Below, in pieces: positions 12,503 through 23,629 of a stretch of 64,000 bases of DNA (the stretch's first letter is position 1; every line of letters starts with the position of its first letter). The notes under the pieces are model-generated. The model worked only from the letters and a program-made list of their open reading frames with translations, searched no databases and was not told the origin of the DNA. The DNA lies in NCBI GenBank assembly GCA_947247005.1, contig OX365949.1, forward strand, positions 6,272,001 through 6,336,000, given 5' to 3'. The DNA is from Spisula solida. Taxonomy: Eukaryota; Mollusca; Bivalvia; Venerida; Mactridae. A program made the position numbers and the translations under genes.

Positions 12503-12520
12503 GTATTTTTTTATTTTAAG
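12503..12520 (+). promoter_or_regulatory. Splice acceptor deciding the 5' edge of visible exon 1
   Basis: A run of T-rich sequence ends in TTTTAAG just before the codons for the CxxC motif. The ATG at 12501 lies inside this pyrimidine tract, so it is a poor start codon. The phase (one base completing a codon) requires an upstream exon ending with two codon bases. I found no convincing candidate between 11.9 and 12.5 kb. Confidence 0.55.
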
Positions 12521-13110
12521 GTGGTGTGCATCTTGCAGGACATGGAAGAATCATTTAATAAACACACGAAACAGACAAAACAATGTACAATGGGAAAAGA
12601 TGAATTCGAATCAGTGGCCATATGATTACGAACAGATAGTTGGCGTGTATCTACCACATTCATGGGACACACAGAACTATCAGGATTTAAGCACAGCATG
12701 CCATATCTGGAGCAATATGAAATCTTGTAAAATAAATCTCGCACTTTTAAGGAGAATTCGAAATGTCCGAAACCAATACTTTGCTCATAATACAGCCAAA
12801 AGCGCTACGAATTTGGAAAATTCAAGAGCATTTGATACTTTCAGAGATCTATTTATGGATATGGACGTAACCCAATATATTGACACAAATGAATGTTTGC
12901 ACAGTCTCACCTTGATTGAAAATGGAGTTGTTGAAGATAGACAGCTAGCTAATATCGAAAGGGGTATTCAGATAATACAAAACGTACAAAACGAACAAAG
13001 GCAACCCCCTCTACTAAGACGAATTCCGAAATCATTTGCAGTTTATCTTGTTATAATAGCTTGTATAGTTTACATTCTCTTCCCGCCTACCTGGAAACAG
13101 GAACACCAAG
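12521..13110 (+). CDS. Visible exon 1 of a STAND receptor gene: CXorf38-like/HEPN region plus membrane segment
   Basis: This exon encodes the N-terminal part of a protein completed at 13443-18166. It follows a pyrimidine-rich acceptor ending at 12520, opens with one base completing a codon, and ends at a strong donor (CAAG then GTATGT) in phase 1. In order it shows a CxxC-x2-WK motif (12525-12548); a W(x)P-D segment; a helical region carrying R-NQYFA-H (residues 57-63, counting from the Met at 12600), the R-x4-6-H signature of HEPN ribonucleases; and a hydrophobic stretch (residues 145-161) preceded by RRIPK. The order CxxC/WK, then VxW, then WPxD, then RN..H resembles vertebrate CXorf38 (DUF4559) from memory; I could not run an alignment. 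The Met at 12600 is unlikely to be the true start because the CxxC motif lies upstream of it, so an earlier exon should exist. Catalytic activity is not shown. Confidence 0.72.
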
Positions 13111-13442
13111 GTATGTATAGCTTTGATTCCTCAACTGTCTATAAAAAGGACAGAAATAGTAATTCCTACATCTTTAAAGATAAATGATTGGTTCCGGGGT
13201 TTTGATCTTTCTGTTTCAATATTACTCGAATTTTACATAATGGCCTAATGACACGATTATCAGCATAGCTAGACCTCCGGAAACAAAATGATCATTGTTT
13301 ACCCTTTTGGTTTTGTTTATGTCCAAATGCAATTTTACCATCATATTAAATTTGATCAGGTGACAATAATAGCTACCAAGCTGCATACAAAATATATCAA
13401 ATTTAAATCATTATATTAACACTGGATTTTTAAATATTTTAG
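13111..13442 (+). other. Intron of the STAND-ankyrin gene (phase 1, GT-AG)
   Basis: The 5' site matches the GTATGT consensus. The 3' site is a T-rich tract ending TTTTAG at 13442. Exon 1 ends with a lone G and exon 2 begins AA, which together make a Glu codon and keep both long reading frames in register. If the intron is retained, translation ends at the TGA/TAA region near 13187 and gives a short product with the CXorf38-like part and membrane segment but no NTPase. Confidence 0.75.
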
Positions 13443-16400
13443 AATGCATATCTGAACAGTATAACGTACCGTTTCATCAGGATCTACCGCTGTTTCCTTA
13501 CCTAAGAGGGCACTCGAGTTTTATAGGACGTGAATGGCTTTTTAAAGACTTGCAAAAATATATATTGTCTAGTTATCAAAAATCAAACATTAATGGAATT
13601 ATTCTTGCCGCGGAAATGGGGTATGGAAAGTCAGCTATCATATCGGAATTGTTATGCCCAACATTCAGTCAAGATAAATTTCACGAGATTCGACAACATA
13701 TTGCTGCCTTTCACGTCTGCAAATTTGACGTGAGAGCTACGCATGATCCCAGTCGCTTTATAAGACGCCTTGTTGGTTTAATTTCAATGAAAAGTGCAGA
13801 ATTTGGGAACATTGTATCTATGCTACCGGAGAGTTCCTTACTCTATGACAAGGAAGCTTGCAGAAAGGAACCAGAAGCATGTTTTGATCAAGGTGTAACT
13901 TTTCCGATGAAACGCCTTAAAACAATTGAAAATCCCCCTTGGATCATCGTGATTGATGCCCTTGACGAGTGTGAAACATCTGGACAGAACGACATTCTAG
14001 AGTTACTCATTAGGCGTACAAAGGATCTTCCAAAGTGGATTAAATTAATTGTGACCTCTCGTAACATGACATCTTTAAATCGGTTGAGAAGAATTAAGAC
14101 ACACTTTTTGAACTCGAATGACCCAAGAAATCTAAAAGACCTGAAGACCTACATCAAATTACACCTAACCGAGTATCATTTTGAAACAGGTATAATAGAT
14201 GACCTTCTAGAAAGAAGTGATGGAAATTTTGTTTACATTGTTCATGCTGTAAGTTGGATAATGACAAATCTAGATGATGAAAACCTTCCAAACCTACCAG
14301 CCGATCTAGGGGATGTATATGAAATAAATTTTGACAGGCAGTTTGGCGACAGTGACCAATACGTTCATCCTAAAATGATTCTAGAAATAGTGTGTTCAAC
14401 GATAAATCCAGTTGATAAATCTGATATCTATGCCATTCTAAAGGGGAACGGAACTTTATACAACGAATCCGAATTCAACCAGTGGTTTAATAAGCTTTCC
14501 TTCTTCCTTGATGTAGAGGAAGGTGTACGAGTAAAGCATCAAGCCCTTTTTTATTGGCTAATCAGCGAAACAAACTTGAACTATCGCATATCAGTAAAAG
14601 CGGGCCATGCACTATTTTCTGCATATTTATTTAGCAAGATCAAGGACAAGAAAAGTGTAGATCTCGTTGATTTGGCGATCCATGTTTGTAACTCGAGTGA
14701 TTCAAGTTTAAAGAAAGTGTTTGTTTCCTCTCCACTTGTCAGTGAAAACATTATTAATAAAACTAATTTGTTACATAAATTAATTTGGAAAACGTCGGCG
14801 ACAGCACCTTTGGAATTAATTTTGGAACAAATAAACAATGTCGATAAGGTCAATGAAGGTAACGTCACGGCATCATTTGTTGCAGCATCCAAGGGGAATG
14901 TGGACCAGTTAGAACTACTGCATAAGAAAGGCGCGGACATTACATTCCAAGTATATGGTAACTTTATTATATATAGTGGAAATATTTCTGTTAAGATAGA
15001 AATGATGAAACGTTTGTATTACTCTGGTTATACTCTCTTGCATATAGCAACGCAGCATGGTCATGTAAGTGTTGTGCGTTATTTACTTCAACATAACAGT
15101 ACTGTCGCACATGTTAAGAATAGTTTAGGTTTACACGCAGGTCACGTTGCTTGTGAAAATGGACATATTCATATTATAGAAGAAATGTTTGTTTTTTACT
15201 CAAAAATATTCGGTTACGAATGTTTATATTATGCATCAAAACATGACCATATTCAGGTTGTAGAATGGCTAGTATTACGTGGTGTTAATTTCAGATGTAT
15301 TCCGGATCGAATGTCCATCGGTGCCTTAAATGAACTTGAACAAATATCTAGTGGCATATTGCGCCAAACTTTGGTATTTTTCCCCGATAAAGATAACTAT
15401 CCCTTGATAGAAGCAATTCGCATGGGCTCACTGAAGACTGCTGTGTTTTTGATTGATTCATTTCCTCACGCTTTAGATTGCAAGGATGTATTTGGATTCA
15501 CTGCAGCTTTATCGAGCGTCGTTTATAACCGCTCTGATCTATATCCACGTATGATAGATAGAATCAAAACTGAAAAGTGTCGAAAAATATCCCCATTTAT
15601 TATGAACTCAACGCAAAATGATATAATCGAAATGTCGAAGAAAAATGTGTGTCCAGAGGGTGGAGGGATAGCACATATTCTTGCGTTGTATCCATCTGAT
15701 GAAAAACTTGTTTACTTTGTACAAAATCACTTTCAAATAATACGATGGAATACACCAGACATAGTCGGTAATTATCCTATTCATTACGCAGTATCAAAAA
15801 GAAATGCGTTATTTGTTTATTTCGTACGTATACGACTAAATGTGATAAATGACACCAGAACTAGCGATGGTTCTACGCCATACCATATGGCTGTTAAATC
15901 TGGAGATTTGAGTACCTTGTACACATTAACAGATTCTCTTAAGTTGCCTATCCCGAGATTGAAAGACAAATCTCAACAAGGAATCCTTCATCACTTAGTT
16001 CAAATGCCATTCGATGGTACTTCCGACGACGAAAAACAAGACATCTCTTTTTTTATTTATGATAAATTAGTCGATACGTTTGGTCATAATCCAATAGTAA
16101 AAGACGCGTTTGATAGAAATATATTACATTATGCTCTTAGATATGGTCATTATAAAATTATACAGCATTTAGTCAATTCGAACAAAATTAAGATTTTATT
16201 GCATCAAAGAGAATCGGAAGGGTATCATCCAGTTGAATATGCATTGAAATATTATCAACGTGATAAATATTTCATGATTATCAAAACAGGAACATGTCCA
16301 TATTTTAGTGTTTTTTCAACTGTGTGTACCAAATCATTTGATGAGTTAAAAGTCTACATGTCCTCATGGGAATTGGCAATGTTTGTGGTGATCAATGATA

Positions 16401-18166
16401 TGTCTTATTCGGAGATAGAGCTGTTAGTTGAGCCGGTGCTTTCAGACATTTGGTTAAAGAGTTCTTACTTAATGTCTGCTTTAATGCACATTCACAACTA
16501 TCACAATACGCATGTTCTTCGTCAGTTAGTAGTGCAAAATGTAGTGACAGGAGTTACAAAATATAACCAGTTAATGCTTGCTCATTTTGTTCCGTCTGTA
16601 TATCACGTTTGTGGAAAACCTTTGGTTGATTCGCCTTTGCATTATATCATGCTTTATTTCGACTTCAAAGATACACTTTTGTCGTTTCCTGAGAGTGATC
16701 AAAAGTTTGCTTTAGATAGAATATTTCCGGATACAAAAGATAAAACTATCCTTTATTGTAAGGATCAACATGGATTTAACATATTTCATTACGCTCTCAT
16801 GGGAGGTAACGTCGATGGGGCAAGACTATTTATGAAACATGGGGTTGAGCTTTTTGATAACAATATCACAATAAGACATATAGTGATGATGGCACTTCAA
16901 GCAACTTTAAGGTCATCTGACAATGTACTCTATGGTTGTCCTTTATCTGTTGTGTCACAGGAAGCATGTACTGATGTAATTCTGAGAGACATACTAAAGT
17001 CGCATAAAGATAAATACGTAGCAAATGATATGTGCTACAGCGGATCCACTACTTTATCGCCGATACATTTATTGGCAGCCAATGGCATGTTACGAAGTAT
17101 TAAATTTCTTGCAAAACAGTTTAAATCATCTATATTAAACTGTAAGAGTGCCGATGGGCTCACACCATTGTACTTGGGAAATGTATTTGCTAAAACGGAT
17201 CTCGTAACATTCATAGAAAAAACAACAAAACTTACAATGCCACATGGCGACGCAGAACTGTTGCTCCTTTTACATTTGTATGACGACTTTCCAAAATCTG
17301 GTAGTACACCAACAAACAATCCGTTCACATGTACAACAATGGTTTCATCAACTTCTATACGAAATAAGAAATGGTATCACTGTATGAAATCTGTTTTAAA
17401 TCATATCTACTTTAATACCGACCCGTCATTTCTTATGTTAAAGATTGTCGGAAAGGATATTTTAAATACCATACAACAGTTAGAGTATTGCATTCATTTG
17501 GGTGATGTGATTTTAACAGAACGTTTTATTTTTGTGACTGATAACCACACACCAACATGTAATGATATAATAGCACATGTAGCTAATAATTTTACAATTT
17601 TAGTCAAATATTCTAGAGACTACGCATCAACACGCAATACACACATTAAGCGTATTATTAGATTACTCAACATATGCAATACGATACATAAAATCAATTG
17701 TTCAAAAATGCTTTGGAAATGTGGAATTGTGTTAGATGCGTTTCGTGTACTTATGTATACAGTTAAATCAGAATTGCAGTATATTGTCATTCAATATTAT
17801 TTACAAGGCAAACAATCCATAGCCATAAACGTAACAAATAGGTACGAATTTTTACAGCAACGATTTGAAAAACATCATATCAACACATCGAGACATATGA
17901 AAGATCCAGTTACAATTGATAAGAATGTAATTCTGAACTTCAATCATTTTCAATACCTTCATATTTTCAGATCAACGTTATCAGTCAAGCACTTAGAATT
18001 GCATAAATACACTGATTTCTTTTCTAACTATACCAGACGTGTACATGTGGAAACAAAACAAATTGAAATGAAATTGCTAACTGAACCATTGAAAGGCCTC
18101 GATCTTGGCACCGAAACAACAAATGTTCGTCATACTTTTTTCAACATTCCAGTAAAGGCTCCCTGA
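13443..18166 (+). CDS. Main exon: TANC/ANKRD50-type STAND NTPase with C-terminal ankyrin repeats
   Basis: This exon supplies 1,573 residues. The open frame extends upstream of 13550 to the acceptor and stops at TGA 18164-18166. Residue numbers count from the Met at 12600. FIGREWLF (197-204) is the usual entry motif of TANC/ANKRD50-like P-loop domains. Walker A (A-x4-GKS, 227-234) is encoded near 13610-13633, and Walker B (WIIVIDALDE, 337-346) near 13940-13969. LIVTSR (372-377) is the sensor strand. KHQALFYWL, followed by a GH motif (about 535-560), resembles the helical end of the module in ANKRD50. About 15 degenerate ankyrin repeats follow (about 642-1431), for example TLLHIATQHGHVSVVRYLL and IFHYALMGGN. 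The last ~290 residues (17300-18166) match nothing I know. STAND proteins are typically signal-triggered ATPase switches; here the ankyrins would be the sensor and the N-terminal region the effector. The ligand is unknown. Confidence 0.87.
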
Positions 18167-18452
18167 ATTTGAAGGATATTAAATGTATGAAATCTTAAAC
18201 TTAAAATTCAAACTCTTTATAATTCTTTATCAATTGCAAATTGGGAGCATATACTGTTTTTCGGGAGTAGTTTAACTGAAAACCACAATTTGTAGTTGTA
18301 GAATAATTATAAACAATTCAAATTGAAACGTAAGATTAAGAATTGTGTAAGCTATTTGATATAACAGTACATAAACTAATCGTTTAAATCTAAATACAAA
18401 TATCAACATGTAACCTCTATTATAATTATAAGAGTGAATTACTCGTACTAAT
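18167..18452 (+). other. 3' flank of the STAND gene
   Basis: A+T-rich sequence follows the stop codon. I see no canonical AATAAA within the first few hundred bases, so the poly(A) site is not resolved. Confidence 0.4.
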
Positions 18453-18850
18453 TAGTCCCCTACCGGTTCTCAACCAAAGGGGACTACAGGTTTCCCTCAG
18501 TCCATCTGTCAATAAATCTGGACCCTGCACTCAAAATCAAACAGCTTACAAGCTAGGTTCATGAAAATTGGTATGTAGATAGGGACTAGTAAGGAAATTA
18601 TCGACGTCTGAACGATTGGTGATTCGGACAAAATTTGTGGTGGCTATGGATACGGAAATAGCGAAAAGACTTCAAAATCTGCATCCTTCATAACTCAGTT
18701 TCCCAGCTAGGTTTATGATACTTTGTATGTGTGTAGGTGCAAATACGAAGATTATGCACATCTAAATCATTTTGGCACCATAAATGTTGAAAACAATTTA
18801 AAGGGTCATGGCTTCAAACCGGTAGGGGACTTTTGTATTGCTTGCAATTT
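18453..18850 (+). mobile_element. Same family as 11951, here with both inverted termini
   Basis: AGTCCCCTACCGGTT at 18454-18468 is a perfect 15-bp inverted repeat of 18817-18831. Two core units lie between. Beyond the right repeat is the family hairpin TATTGCTTGCAAT. The element sits ~290 bp past the gene's stop codon, in the same orientation as the upstream copy. Confidence 0.75.
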
Positions 18851-19710
18851 CTATTGAGTTGTTATTAAAATTTCCATCAGATATTTAGTATATCTATGGT
18901 ACGCTGTTCCATAAGAAAAACTAAATATTTTTCTTATGTGCATGTACGAGGTGTTTATTTTCTTCACTTTGGACAAATCGTATGGTTGGTAAATCTCAAT
19001 GTTTATGACGAATCGTAAGCAAAATGTTATGATCTGACGGACCGTAAGTCCCGATATTTCCCTTCTTCGTCTATTTAAACCTGGCCACTTATCATCTCGA
19101 AGTTCGTCTCGAAGATTTTCGTTATCTCGAATTTTTTCTACGTCCCGATCAATTAATTCGCACCTAAAATCCATTGTTCTACTTGAAGTCGGGTTGTACC
19201 CAACCTGCTTCGTATGTTTTTACGCCTCGCCTGTATGAAATCTTTGATTTACAAGTAATTTATACACCTCAATTAAGTTTGTGCACCACTTTGCACAAAC
19301 ATTTCTCATGCATTTTCGAGATGCGACCTCACCCTAGTAATAAAAATAATTGAAAATACGGAGAATCCTTGATACCATGAAGCCCTTTTAACCCGTACCA
19401 TGACTTCGACAGCAACAGTGGATATCGAACTTATTTTGAATTTTCAAATATTTATTCTGTATGTCGCCTTAACCACAGGATCAAGATAGTAACGTCACGT
19501 CAGAAAGCCAAACATGGAGAGAACTGAATTGTTCGTGAAATTTTCTCCAAAAAACGTTGAAATCTCTAACACGATAAAACCGGTGAAATCCCATACCGCG
19601 ACTTCGAACGGAACAAAATGGCCTTTAAACTTATTTCGAATTTTGTTATGTCGAAGTAATTTCCACGGTCCTGAAACATTTGAGATAACGAGAGTTGATT
19701 GTGTATGATG
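18851..19710 (-). mobile_element. Eroded transposon remnant with 'gagataacgag' terminus
   Basis: Both halves contain many TCGAA/TCTCGAA phrases, and the right edge reads 'gagataacgagagttgatt', a terminus I associate with widespread mollusc DNA transposons. A 107-codon minus-strand frame (19174-18851), rich in charged residues at its N-terminal half, runs through it but shows no domain. The opposite terminus is not found. Confidence 0.35.
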
Positions 19711-19788
19711 ACTATATAATTCAATTATGCAATTTTTATATTTATTTATTTAATAATTGTATGTTTGTAAATATAAAATGTTATAGTA

Positions 19789-20665
19789 CAATTAGTCGCA
19801 AAGGAAAGTATAAATTGTGCATACTTTGAAATTATATCGTCTGGGGTTGACATAACTAAAAGAAATTTTGTATTAACAGAACTGTATGTTTATCTGACAT
19901 TTTAAGATCAAACAATTACATGTCAATAAATGCAATACCCCGCAAATGAAACCAACAGCGTCGGTACCTAAAAAATCGAATTAACACAAATGTTAAACAT
20001 TTTATATGTCCGCCTCCAACGTAAAATGTACGAAATATTTACGCAGTGGTGCAAATTATGTTTATGTGTGGTATATCGTCAAATTAAATCAAAACACTCA
20101 AAATAATGCGATTTTTCACTTATCAACATGAGGTGAATTGGGCTTTGTTTTTTATCATTTATTTCTATTTTATGTCTTCGTGATAGAAAATACACTTGAA
20201 AACGAACCTTATCAGCAAAGCGGGCATCTAGCTGCATTTACAACTTGAAAAACGCCTGATGAACACACTGCGACAAATGTGTGACATTAGCTTATGTGAG
20301 GTCATCATTTTTATTCTGTTTGTGACAATTGCAATCAGATTTAATAAATTTGATAAAATTGTACTGCCACATATCCAAGCTACATATGTTGAACATTTCA
20401 GCAAGATCAAGTACCTATTGGCCGAGCTATAGGTAAATGTATACATGTACACATATGTAAGTGTATGAACATTTGTGTTAGTTTGATTTTTCAAGTCCCA
20501 AAGCTAAAAATGACTCTGTTTGTGCAGTATTGTATTTATTGACATGTTTTCGCTTGATCTTAAAATGTCAGATAAACAATTATTTAGGAAATATTAAAAG
20601 TATGTTTGTTTCTGTAAAACCCCGGCGATATAATTGTATTTATGTACAATGTACGTATGTTTTAT
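19789..20665 (+). mobile_element. TA-type MITE, copy 1 (family of 41794-42406)
   Basis: The left end CAATTAGTCGCAAAGGAAAG follows TA and matches the CACTTAGTCGCAAAAGAAAG end of the 41.8-kb copy. Shared internal blocks include 'ttatctgacattttaag', 'acacaaatgtt' and 'gtacctattggccgagc'. The right end is eroded, so the boundary is approximate. Confidence 0.65.
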
Positions 20666-22640
20666 CTATTATATTCGGATTTTTTATATTCATATTTGTT
20701 TAATTGTTCTGCTGCAAATGCATGGTTTTGATCTCTAAAATGTACACATTAGCCACCAGACTGTAGTAACTGCTTATTATTTACGAGCAATTACTGCAGT
20801 TTTGCAGTCAACCATTGATAATGTCTTTACAATGCTTGCAAGCTTGTATCAATTTAATTGTTATCGTACAGCTCTTTTGCATGTGTAATTATATGAAAAA
20901 GACTTTATAAATATGGTATAATAAAATAAATTAAAAAATCATTATAAATTATGTACTTATATATCATAATTTTATATAAACAATGCTATTCTACAGAATG
21001 CACAAATATAAAAAGTATTAGAAATTTAGCTGTTTATTTATTATGTCCTTACATTGAACCCATTTATAGATGGAACGTTTATATTATTGTATCATTAAGG
21101 TTAAATACACCAGTATTACCTGCTAAATTGTTAGTAAATTTTTTGTGACATGCATTGTTGAAACAACCAAAAATAAACAATAGTTGAATATTAGACTCTA
21201 TAATTTTTTATAATAATTAATGACATATCAACAAACAATATACTTTTACATAATCCTACAAGCATACTTGTACCGATCGTGCACTACTGCTATACGTATT
21301 TGGTTAGTAAATGGCAATGTGTGTATGTTTATGTACGTTGTGTATGGACCGGTAGCCTAAGTAAACTGTAAACAGTCCCAATATTGTATTTGGGAATATC
21401 ATTATTTGATATTGCGTTATATGTTTTAAATGGATCAATGTATATATACGAGTTTTATACCCGTTTTTAACAGTACTATATGTCACATAATCTACCTATA
21501 TAAATTATTATAAATTTTGCTAAATGTATTAAATAGATAAATGTATAGCTCTCCGGAGATAACTTTAGCCCTATCAATAACAAACATCGATAATACATGT
21601 ATAAACAATGCAAGGTCGACTAGTCATATGTTATCTGCGTAGATTGATAAGCAGTGATATGCAGTATATGCATTAAAAAGTAATGATGCATATGATTAAA
21701 CACAAATGGACATCGAAAATGCATTTATTATATTTTTTATTTGTAAAAAAGGCTAGTGTTATCGTCGGCGGGCTGTATATATACGCTTTTTATACCCGTA
21801 TCGTAATACCATTTGTAGTAAAGTCCGTTTATTTAGGCCTGATACTTGTACATGTACGCAAACGTTGCAATATCGTCACATTGTTTTTTTATTGTTTTCA
21901 ACATTTTATTTGGAAAAAGGCATTGTGAAACCAATACCCTCTTCACTAAGTATTATACTAATGTGTGAATTTTCTAACACAACCAGTAGTTTTACCAATA
22001 TACACATAGAGGAAACCAATGTGTTTATGAATTAACGTTAAAACACTCGTACGGCAAATAATTAATACCGAGCATAGCCTTTATTTAAATAACATATCGA
22101 GGAGGAAAATAGTGCAGCGGTTACAATTTCTTGATGTTTTGTCAAATGCGGAATATTGGCTATGTTAGAATCGAAAACATGAGCATGCACCTGTGATTTA
22201 ATGTACGCATCCGAACGAGCAATCGTGATTTCTTTTACATGCAGGAAAACACAGGTACATGTCCATTATTATTTAATTGTATCTATTAAAACCAGAAATT
22301 AATAAAAGAAATTACAATGTGTATGTACACGCTTTTATGTCAACAAATGACTGACCTGAATAATCGAGTTATGGTAAGCATGTACTTAACTAATTAAATT
22401 GTAAGCCTATGAAACAATAAGATAGTGTTATTTTTCATGAATAACCACTGATTGTACGTGTATATGTATTGTAGAGTTTTGCTTATAATGTTGGATTACT
22501 GATTTGCGAGTGCATTATTGAAGAATAAATAGTTTAGTAGTTTTTGTTTCGTTTGTTGAATGTTTCTTTTACTTTTTGTATTAGTAATCCTTTCTACTTA
22601 TACATTAAACATGCTGACAAAATATCAGGTTGTCAATATA
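20666..22640. other. A+T-rich intergenic region, nothing firm
   Basis: Only short frames occur. A phrase 'tatatacg...tttatacccg' recurs at about 21440 and 21778, suggesting an old small duplication. No gene, array or paired terminal repeat was recognised. Confidence 0.5.
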
Positions 22641-22887
22641 TCGCTGGGTTAGAATGAGAAGTGCGTAAGTATCTTATAAGACTCATGCATATTTTCAATC
22701 TGCATCGCAACAAGGTGCTTCTTATAAGTATATTTTCATGAAAATTGGAATAGGTCATGTTGACTAAACTAAGGTTGATAAAGTGTGTTTTTGCATAAGT
22801 AAAGATTAGTTTTCAGACAGTTTTTTTCTTGTTTTCTCAAAATATCGATTTTATAAAGTTTACGACCTTCTTATTCTAATCCAGCGA
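22641..22887. mobile_element. 247-bp MITE with TA target duplication
   Basis: TCGCTGGGTTAGAATGAGAAG (first 20 or so bases) is inverted at 22867-22887 with two mismatches. TA is present on both flanks (22639-22640 and 22888-22889). It has no coding capacity. Confidence 0.72.
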
Positions 22888-22889
22888 TA

Positions 22890-23530
22890 TGATTATGATA
22901 ATGAAAACGTCACCATATTTATGTTATAAGCTACAAGTCGGCAAATCACTGCATTCTGATAGACTAAGACTAAGAATGTACACATCAGTGAACCTCCGTT
23001 TACACCTGTAAAACGTCACCCTGGACTTGACTGTTATATGCATCCACCTTCATATTGCATTAAGGACACACCGTGTTCAATAATCATGTTAAATCGGCAC
23101 TCAATTTCAATAAATGTATTTTAATTTGAGGCCTACTCATGAATTACGAACTGATACGTGTGACTGTCTTTAACTTGGCAATAAAAGGAATTAAATTAAC
23201 TGAAATAATGCACTGGTGAAAGAAGGTGGGGAAGTCCAATTCCAAATTATCGTCACAGCTGTTCATTTTAGCACCTGAATATCTCTTCAAATCTAGCTTG
23301 ACACAGAGCATTGCCTACTTGTTGATGTTCTTCAAAGAATTACCCGGTAAATTTAAAGCGCATCGACATCTTAACCAGACTTGATGACGTTAAGTATATG
23401 ACATCATTGAATCAAGCTCATTTTGTAATAGATACCGTAGGAGGTAATTTTAACAGCCACAATGTTTATATTGACTGAGGATTGTTTCAAAGTTATTTTG
23501 AAATTTTAAGGATAAAAAGACAAATTGTTG
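22890..23530. other. Intergenic, nothing recognised
   Basis: No reading frame of note and no paired repeats were seen. Confidence 0.5.
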
Positions 23531-23629
23531 AAGTTCACCGACGTGTAAACACCCGATCTGAAGACACACATTTAACATTAACCCCCCAATGTGTTTCTTC
23601 AGATTGGGTGTTTAGACATTAGTGAACTT
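23531..23629. repeat. 99-bp near-perfect hairpin
   Basis: Two ~42-nt arms (AAGTTCAC ... TAAACACCC ... ATCTGAAGA ... ACACATT) are inverted with about six differences, around a short loop. It could be a miniature foldback element or a transcribed hairpin; the sequence alone does not decide. Confidence 0.6.

Noticed and set aside
12501..12503. ATG at 12501 as the start of the STAND gene
   Set aside because: It lies in the pyrimidine tract of a good splice acceptor, and the residues before the CxxC motif look non-coding.
13530..13733. Alternative-frame ORF overlapping the NTPase exon start
   Set aside because: Shadow of the main exon frame, which continues uninterrupted with Walker motifs.
18851..19174. 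107-codon minus-strand frame as a gene
   Set aside because: It overlaps TCGAA-rich transposon remnant sequence and shows no domain.
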